This document shows, piece after piece, positions 6,302 through 9,443 of a stretch of DNA of 9,443 nt (position 1 is the first letter of the stretch; each line of letters opens with the position of its first letter). The notes under the pieces were generated by a model. That model searched no databases and was not told where the DNA came from. It was given only the letters and a program-made list of their open reading frames with translations. The translations under genes were made by a program, and so were the position numbers. This DNA is from JADFXI01 sp050011415 (GTDB lineage: Bacteria > Nitrospirota > Thermodesulfovibrionia > Thermodesulfovibrionales > Dissulfurispiraceae): positions 1-9,443 of the forward strand of contig JBEKJD010000109.1 of NCBI GenBank assembly GCA_050011415.1, written 5' to 3'.

Positions 6302-6340
6302 GGTTCGAAGGCTGAACCCAATCGGTTCATTGTTTTTTTA
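6302..6340 (+). terminator. Terminator-like hairpin with a competing antiterminator arm
   Basis: TGAACC (6313-6318) pairs with GGTTCA (6324-6329) around CAATC and is followed by TTGTTTTTTTA, the form of an intrinsic terminator on the plus strand. A second GGTTC at 6302-6306 can pair with the same GAACC (6314-6318), which would break the terminator. The second arm and T-run overlap the last codons and stop of alkD on the minus strand. No plus-strand gene upstream accounts for it. Confidence 0.35.
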
Positions 6341-7055
6341 AAAGAAGCTTTCTCTTCCCTTCAGGGAGCCTTTTCGAGCCTTCTCTAAGGGTGAGGCCCG
6401 ATCCCCTGTCTTTAACTTTCATGAGGAAATCGAATACCGCACCAGGCTCTGCCTTGGACATTTCTCTCAGCGCCCAGCCTATCGCTTTTCTTATAAAGAA
6501 TTCTTTTTCCTCTATCATCCTTTCTGCGAAGCTGAAGAAAAGCTTTCTGTCGCCTTTGCCCTCCCTGAAAAGAAGTAACTGGGATATTAAGGCGGCCCTG
6601 CGCATCCAGAAATTATCAGATTTGCTCCACCTTTTCAGGTATTCATACGTCCTCCGGTCTTTTCTCAGGACTGCATCGACCAGGTGGTTTGTAATTCCGT
6701 CTACGTGGTCCCAGCCGGCAGACGCTGATAGCATACGTTCGAGCATGGACATGGATTCATAATCGAGATACTCGCTATACTGTTCGAGTAGTTTTATGGC
6801 AAGGGTCTTTTCCTGATGGTATTCGGAATCCCAGAGCCTTTTTCCGAGCTCAAAAACAAATCTTTTATCCACGTCCCTGTTCGTTCTTTTAAAGTCTTTT
6901 GCCATCTTAGTTATGAAAGGCACGGTTACGCCGAAGAACTTATAGGGGCTTTTCAGGTAAGACTTTTCCTTTGCTGCTCTTTCAGGATTTGAGTTCTCCT
7001 TCAGCCTTTTTCTGAATATGGCAAGATGCTTATTAATATTTGCCGACGTGTCCAT
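6327..7055 (-). CDS. AlkD-family DNA alkylation repair protein
   Basis: The product has 242 residues, close to AlkD proteins (about 235), which are all-helical HEAT-like-repeat DNA glycosylases that remove alkylated bases such as 7-methylguanine and 3-methyladenine without flipping the base. Family hallmarks are visible: W115 and D119 in 'GWDHVDGI', the 'WMRRAAL' segment (R152, R153) and W194 in 'FIRKAIGWALREMSK'. These appear to match the Trp, Asp, Arg and Trp that line the DNA-binding cleft of Bacillus cereus AlkD, so activity is expected. The C-terminal tail is very basic (KRKLLLKKQ). The start is ATG at 7055-7053. There is no clear ribosome site; a CATAAT box ends six bases before the ATG, so the message may be leaderless. 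The upstream gene at 7165 is divergent, so alkD is its own unit and likely chromosomal. Confidence 0.9.
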   Translation of the reverse strand: MDTSANINKHLAIFRKRLKENSNPERAAKEKSYLKSPYKFFGVTVPFITKMAKDFKRTNRDVDKRFVFELGKRLWDSEYHQEKTLAIKLLEQYSEYLDYESMSMLERMLSASAGWDHVDGITNHLVDAVLRKDRRTYEYLKRWSKSDNFWMRRAALISQLLLFREGKGDRKLFFSFAERMIEEKEFFIRKAIGWALREMSKAEPGAVFDFLMKVKDRGSGLTLREGSKRLPEGKRKLLLKKQ

Positions 7056-7061
7056 AACAAT

Positions 7062-7067
7062 ATTATG
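7062..7067 (-). promoter_or_regulatory. Predicted -10 box of alkD
   Basis: CATAAT (five of six matches to TATAAT) on the minus strand lies exactly six bases from the ATG, which predicts a leaderless transcript. The -35 position (AAGCAA at 7090-7085) matches poorly. Confidence 0.3.
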
Positions 7068-7094
7068 CCTGTTTTTTGGGGAAGTTGCTTTATC

Positions 7095-7123
7095 TTGAAT
7101 GCAGTATTCATATATACTATGAA
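7095..7123 (+). promoter_or_regulatory. Candidate promoter of the cyclic-nucleotide-binding gene
   Basis: TTGAAT (7095-7100) and TATGAA (7118-7123) are 17 bases apart, each with four of six consensus matches. Transcription would start near 7130, about 35 bases before the ATG at 7165. The spacer is A/T-rich. Confidence 0.35.
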
Positions 7124-7164
7124 AAACTTACACATTATTTCATTCCGGGAGGTATGCCGCTGTC

Positions 7165-7920
7165 ATGGGTAATGTTTTGATTGATAACCTGAAACCGGGG
7201 ATGACGCTTAACACTGATGTTATAGACAGCGCAGGCCGCCTCCTGATTCGCGGCGGAACAGTAATGACTAAGGATAGCATCAGGATGTTAAAGACCAGGG
7301 AGATTGCAGAGGTCGATATCCAGGGGATTGAGGAGGAAAAGGCCGAAACTGATGCCCCTGTTCAGCCGGAGCACCCTACTGTCATTGAGCCGCCAAAAAA
7401 CTCCGTATGTAATGCAGCCCCCAAAGTTGCTGCAGTAGAAACGAAGGTATTGTCAGACGAAGACGAAAAAAAAATTGCAATAATGCGGTCACTGCCTTTT
7501 TTCAAACCATTCACCGAGCAGGAACTGTTTATTATTCTGGAAACATGCAGGTGGCTCAGGTCCAACCCCGGAGATATTGTGGTGAAAGAAGGAAATACTG
7601 AACATTCCTTTTACATTATCCTGAAAGGAAGCGTCCGCATCCAGAAGAGAGTCGGCATGACCAGTATGAAAAAACCAATAAATTATTTGAAGAAAGGACA
7701 GTGTTTCGGAGAAATGTCAGTGCTGACGGGGCAACCGAGGAGCGCCGATGCTGTTGCTGAAGAGGAAACATACTTGCTGAAAATTGATGCCGATACCCTG
7801 AATAAAGAGACCGATTCTTTTGAATTCAGGTCTATGCAGTTTAAATTCTACAAGATATTCTGCCAAATCCTCTCGCATAGGCTCGACATGGCCAGCTCTC
7901 AGCTTGTTAAACCCTCGTGA
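7165..7920 (+). CDS. Cyclic-nucleotide-binding protein with DUF3391-like N-terminal domain
   Basis: The product has 251 residues and no signal peptide or membrane segment. Residues 1-55 ('LIDNLKPGMTLNTDVIDSAG...RGGTVMTKDSIRML') resemble the small domain (DUF3391-like) often found before HD-GYP c-di-GMP phosphodiesterases. Residues about 56-100 form an acidic and proline-containing linker. Residues about 105-215 form a cNMP-binding beta-barrel: 'SLPFFKPFTEQEL' opens the domain, 'DIVVKEGN' follows, and the phosphate-binding cassette is F181-G182-E183 ... R192-S193-A194 ('FGEMSVLTGQPRSADAV'), with the Glu and Arg that contact ribose and phosphate kept. The C-terminus is helical, without the HTH of CRP/FNR regulators or any enzyme domain. 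It probably senses cAMP or another cyclic nucleotide and acts through a partner; the ligand is unknown. GGGAGG at 7147-7152 is 12 bases before the ATG, a rather long spacing, but no better in-frame start exists. Confidence 0.82.
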   Translation: MGNVLIDNLKPGMTLNTDVIDSAGRLLIRGGTVMTKDSIRMLKTREIAEVDIQGIEEEKAETDAPVQPEHPTVIEPPKNSVCNAAPKVAAVETKVLSDEDEKKIAIMRSLPFFKPFTEQELFIILETCRWLRSNPGDIVVKEGNTEHSFYIILKGSVRIQKRVGMTSMKKPINYLKKGQCFGEMSVLTGQPRSADAVAEEETYLLKIDADTLNKETDSFEFRSMQFKFYKIFCQILSHRLDMASSQLVKPS

Positions 7921-8044
7921 AGAGGCCTGCCCCGTTAAGTACCCTTTTCCATCAGTGCGTCCACTATTGATAGGCCGTATAACTGCGGCTCCCGGCCATA
8001 CAGACTGTAGCACGGGATTTATCATATGGGGTTAAACTCCCGGC
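7921..8044 (+). other. Intergenic region with no recognised gene
   Basis: No convincing open frame, intrinsic terminator or known riboswitch core is seen here. The 8-bp sequence CTCCCGGC occurs twice, at 7989-7996 and 8037-8044, the second copy directly before the -35 box of the next gene, and short GC-rich pairings are possible near 7972-7996. A binding site or leader remnant is possible but unsupported. Confidence 0.3.
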
Positions 8045-8073
8045 TTGACATCCAGGAGAGATGGTAATAAAAT
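8045..8073 (+). promoter_or_regulatory. Strong sigma70-type promoter for the small protein gene
   Basis: A perfect TTGACA (8045-8050), 17-base spacer and TAAAAT (8068-8073, five of six) give transcription from about 8080. This makes the start at 8107 plausible and excludes an ATG at 8061, which lies between the two promoter boxes. Confidence 0.7.
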
Positions 8074-8106
8074 TAAGCATAAAATTACCTGAACATCAGG
8101 GGCAAA

Positions 8107-8397
8107 ATGCAGGTCCATGGGCAAGCCAATGCAGCCGCAGCTTCCGCCGGTTTTTCAAAGCCGAATGCAGTTCCCGCAACAACCAACGTGAACAAGCCGG
8201 AACAGGCTCAGCCGCAAGACCGGGTCACTATATCTCCGGCGGCCAAGGAAATGAGCACAAATGTCAGTCAAATCAGCAATATGGAGGCTGCTACTGCAAC
8301 AGACATTCAGAATGCCGAAAAAGCTATCTCTTCGGGAAGCTATTCGGTGCTTTGGACCTCTGGGGGAAGGGTAGTTGTGGTGATAGTTGATACGTAA
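8107..8397 (+). CDS. Small protein of unknown function with VTISPAAKEM motif
   Basis: The product has 96 residues. An Ala/Gln/Asn/Pro-rich N-terminal half leads into 'QDRVTISPAAKEMSTNVSQI', a motif type seen in small, often motility-linked, bacterial proteins and in the early part of some FlgM anti-sigma factors ('V-S-D/P-A-A-K'). A helical stretch (about 58-75) follows, and the C-terminus is a hydrophobic beta-like strand ('GRVVVVIVDT'). The FlgM C-terminal sigma-binding region is not evident, so I do not call it FlgM. AGGGG at 8098-8102 is four bases before the ATG. A near-consensus promoter lies upstream, so the gene may be highly expressed. It is probably monocistronic, with 19 bases separating it from the convergent fsr gene. 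The function is unknown. Confidence 0.65.
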   Translation: MQVHGQANAAAASAGFSKPNAVPATTNVNKPEQAQPQDRVTISPAAKEMSTNVSQISNMEAATATDIQNAEKAISSGSYSVLWTSGGRVVVVIVDT

Positions 8398-8416
8398 TTT
8401 CAGATGATCGATACGT

Positions 8417-9443
8417 TTACCGGCGCCGGAGGTCCGGCAGAAATGCGGTAAAAATCCCGAGTAGCGGCAGATACGAGCATACATGATAAACGAATTCGAT
8501 ACCATATTGATCAGCGAGTTTGCCGAGTACTGCGGCGCCTATGCCTGCCATGCCGAAGGCAAGGCCGAAAAAGAGACCTGAGACTGTACCAACCTTGCCC
8601 GGAATAAGTTCCTGCGCAAACACGAGGATGGCCGAGAAGGCAGAAGCAAGGATGAACCCGATAATAAAAGAGAGGATGCCGGTCCAAAACAGATTTGCAT
8701 AGGGCAGGGCCAAAGCGAACGGCGCAGCGCCCAGGATCGACATCCAGATCACGCGCTTTCTGCCTATGCGGTCGCCAATGGGTCCGCCAAGAAGAGTGCC
8801 TATTGCAACAGCAAACAAGAACGCGAAAAGATGCACCTGCGCAGATTGCACAGACAAGTGGAAGCGGCGCATCAGATAAAAAATATAATAGCTGCTCAGG
8901 CTGGCCAGATAAAAAAACTTGGAGAATATCAGGACCAGCAGAATCAGCATGGACAGAAAAACGGTTCGCGCAGGCAAAACCGGGTGCAACCCTTTATTGG
9001 CTGTGACCCTCTGTGCAGTATGCGCCTGGCGACGCCTGTACCACCCGCCCACCTTCCAGAGAACTGCGATAGCGAGCAGAGCGGCTAATGAGAACCAGGC
9101 AACGCTGCCCTGACCGTAAGGGATAACAATCCACGCTGCCATCAGGGGACCCATCGAGGTGCCCATATTGCCGCCGACCTGGAAGATCGACTGCGCCAGC
9201 CCGTGCCGTCCCCCTGATGCCATACGGGCCACGCGTGAGGACTCCGGGTGAAAGATCGACGAGCCTGTTCCCACGAGCGCGGCGGCAAAGAGAAGCATGC
9301 CATAGTTCGGTGCTGTCCCCAGTACCAGAAGGCCGACAAGTGTGCAACCCATTCCGAAGGCCAATGAGTATGGTTTCGGATGGTGGTCGGTGTATAGCCC
9401 GACCATTGGCTGGAGCAGAGAAGCGGTAAGCTGGTAGCTAAGC
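8417..9443 (-). CDS. fsr: Fsr-like MFS fosmidomycin-resistance exporter (N-terminus outside window)
   Basis: 341 residues are visible; the frame is open to the window edge ('LSYQLTASLLQPMVGLYTD'), so roughly the first 65 residues are missing compared with E. coli Fsr (406 residues). The match to Fsr as I recall it is strong throughout: 'SSIFHPESSRVARMASGG', 'GLAQSIFQVGGN', 'FSKFFYLASLSSYY', 'HLFAFLFAVAIGTLLGGPIG', 'ILASAFSAILVFAQELIPGK' and the C-terminal 'CSYLPLLGIFTAFLPD'. MFS loop motifs are present as 'GLYTDHHPKPYS' (loop 2-3) and 'GDRIGRKRV' (loop 8-9). About ten membrane helices are within the window. Fsr is an inner-membrane proton-driven exporter that confers resistance to fosmidomycin, an inhibitor of the MEP isoprenoid pathway enzyme Dxr; the natural substrate is unknown. 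The C-terminus is intact, ending in a basic DLRRR. Confidence 0.93.
   Translation of the reverse strand, partial: LSYQLTASLLQPMVGLYTDHHPKPYSLAFGMGCTLVGLLVLGTAPNYGMLLFAAALVGTGSSIFHPESSRVARMASGGRHGLAQSIFQVGGNMGTSMGPLMAAWIVIPYGQGSVAWFSLAALLAIAVLWKVGGWYRRRQAHTAQRVTANKGLHPVLPARTVFLSMLILLVLIFSKFFYLASLSSYYIFYLMRRFHLSVQSAQVHLFAFLFAVAIGTLLGGPIGDRIGRKRVIWMSILGAAPFALALPYANLFWTGILSFIIGFILASAFSAILVFAQELIPGKVGTVSGLFFGLAFGMAGIGAAVLGKLADQYGIEFVYHVCSYLPLLGIFTAFLPDLRRR

Noticed and set aside
5944..6388. Plus-strand open frames across mntA and alkD
   Set aside because: They overlap genes with complete catalytic motifs on the other strand and have no recognisable domains.
7921..8044. Possible c-di-GMP riboswitch after the cyclic-nucleotide-binding gene
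   Set aside because: I could not find the conserved GEMM core elements, only scattered GC-rich pairings and an 8-bp direct repeat.
8061..8390. Plus-strand ORF from ATG 8061 (109 codons), with AGGAG two bases upstream
   Set aside because: Its ATG lies between the -35 and -10 boxes of the promoter. The product is Cys/Ser/Arg-rich shadow sequence, whereas the frame from 8107 shows a familiar VTISPAAKEM motif and a proper ribosome site.
8425..8438. GCCGG-AGGT-CCGGC hairpin as a terminator between the small gene and fsr
   Set aside because: There is no T-run on either strand after the stem, and it lies within the fsr coding sequence.

Overview
This window joins the end of an integrated conjugative element to ordinary-looking chromosome. 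The host is probably a Gram-negative bacterium: the transfer gene is of the F-type TraG family with a Sec signal peptide, Shine-Dalgarno sites are AGGAGG-like, promoters look sigma70-like, and the tRNA gene does not encode its CCA end. Gene style (small 'VTISPAAKEM' protein, DUF3391-like domain, AlkD, Fsr) would fit a Desulfobacterota/Nitrospirota-type organism, but that placement is a weak inference.

Layout: (1) 1-3952, plus strand: the tail of a small gene, an unrecognised 184-residue two-helix membrane protein, and a 1091-residue TraG-like mating-pair protein. They overlap by 11 and 23 bases and form one translationally coupled operon. (2) 3953-5329: a short regulatory gap and a 397-residue tyrosine recombinase carrying an internal four-cysteine zinc-ribbon insertion. 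(3) 5328-5478: a tandem 11-bp repeat, a 9-bp inverted repeat inside a promoter, and a tRNA-Ala(GGC) gene. This is the likely right edge of the element, and the integrase faces the 5' end of the tRNA, opposite to the usual arrangement. (4) 5486-6168, minus strand: a HepT/MntA (HEPN/nucleotidyltransferase) toxin-antitoxin pair ending 7 bp from the tRNA. (5) 6327-7055, minus: an AlkD-family DNA alkylation repair protein. (6) 7165-7920, plus: a DUF3391-like domain joined to a cyclic-nucleotide-binding domain with no output domain. (7) 8107-8397, plus: a 96-residue protein of unknown function behind a near-consensus sigma70 promoter. (8) 8417-9443, minus, cut by the window edge: the fosmidomycin-resistance MFS exporter Fsr.

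How it fits together: traG and its neighbours would belong to the type IV secretion apparatus used for conjugation, and the integrase would insert and excise the element next to tRNA-Ala. The HepT/MntA pair beside this edge could be element cargo or part of a second island. The genes from alkD onward look like independent chromosomal units with their own promoters. The points most worth checking are the unusual integrase/tRNA geometry with its repeats, the zinc-ribbon insertion in the recombinase, a 34-codon open extension past the traG stop, predicted leaderless starts on two neighbouring minus-strand genes, and a terminator/antiterminator-like structure at 6302-6340 that no annotated plus-strand gene explains.
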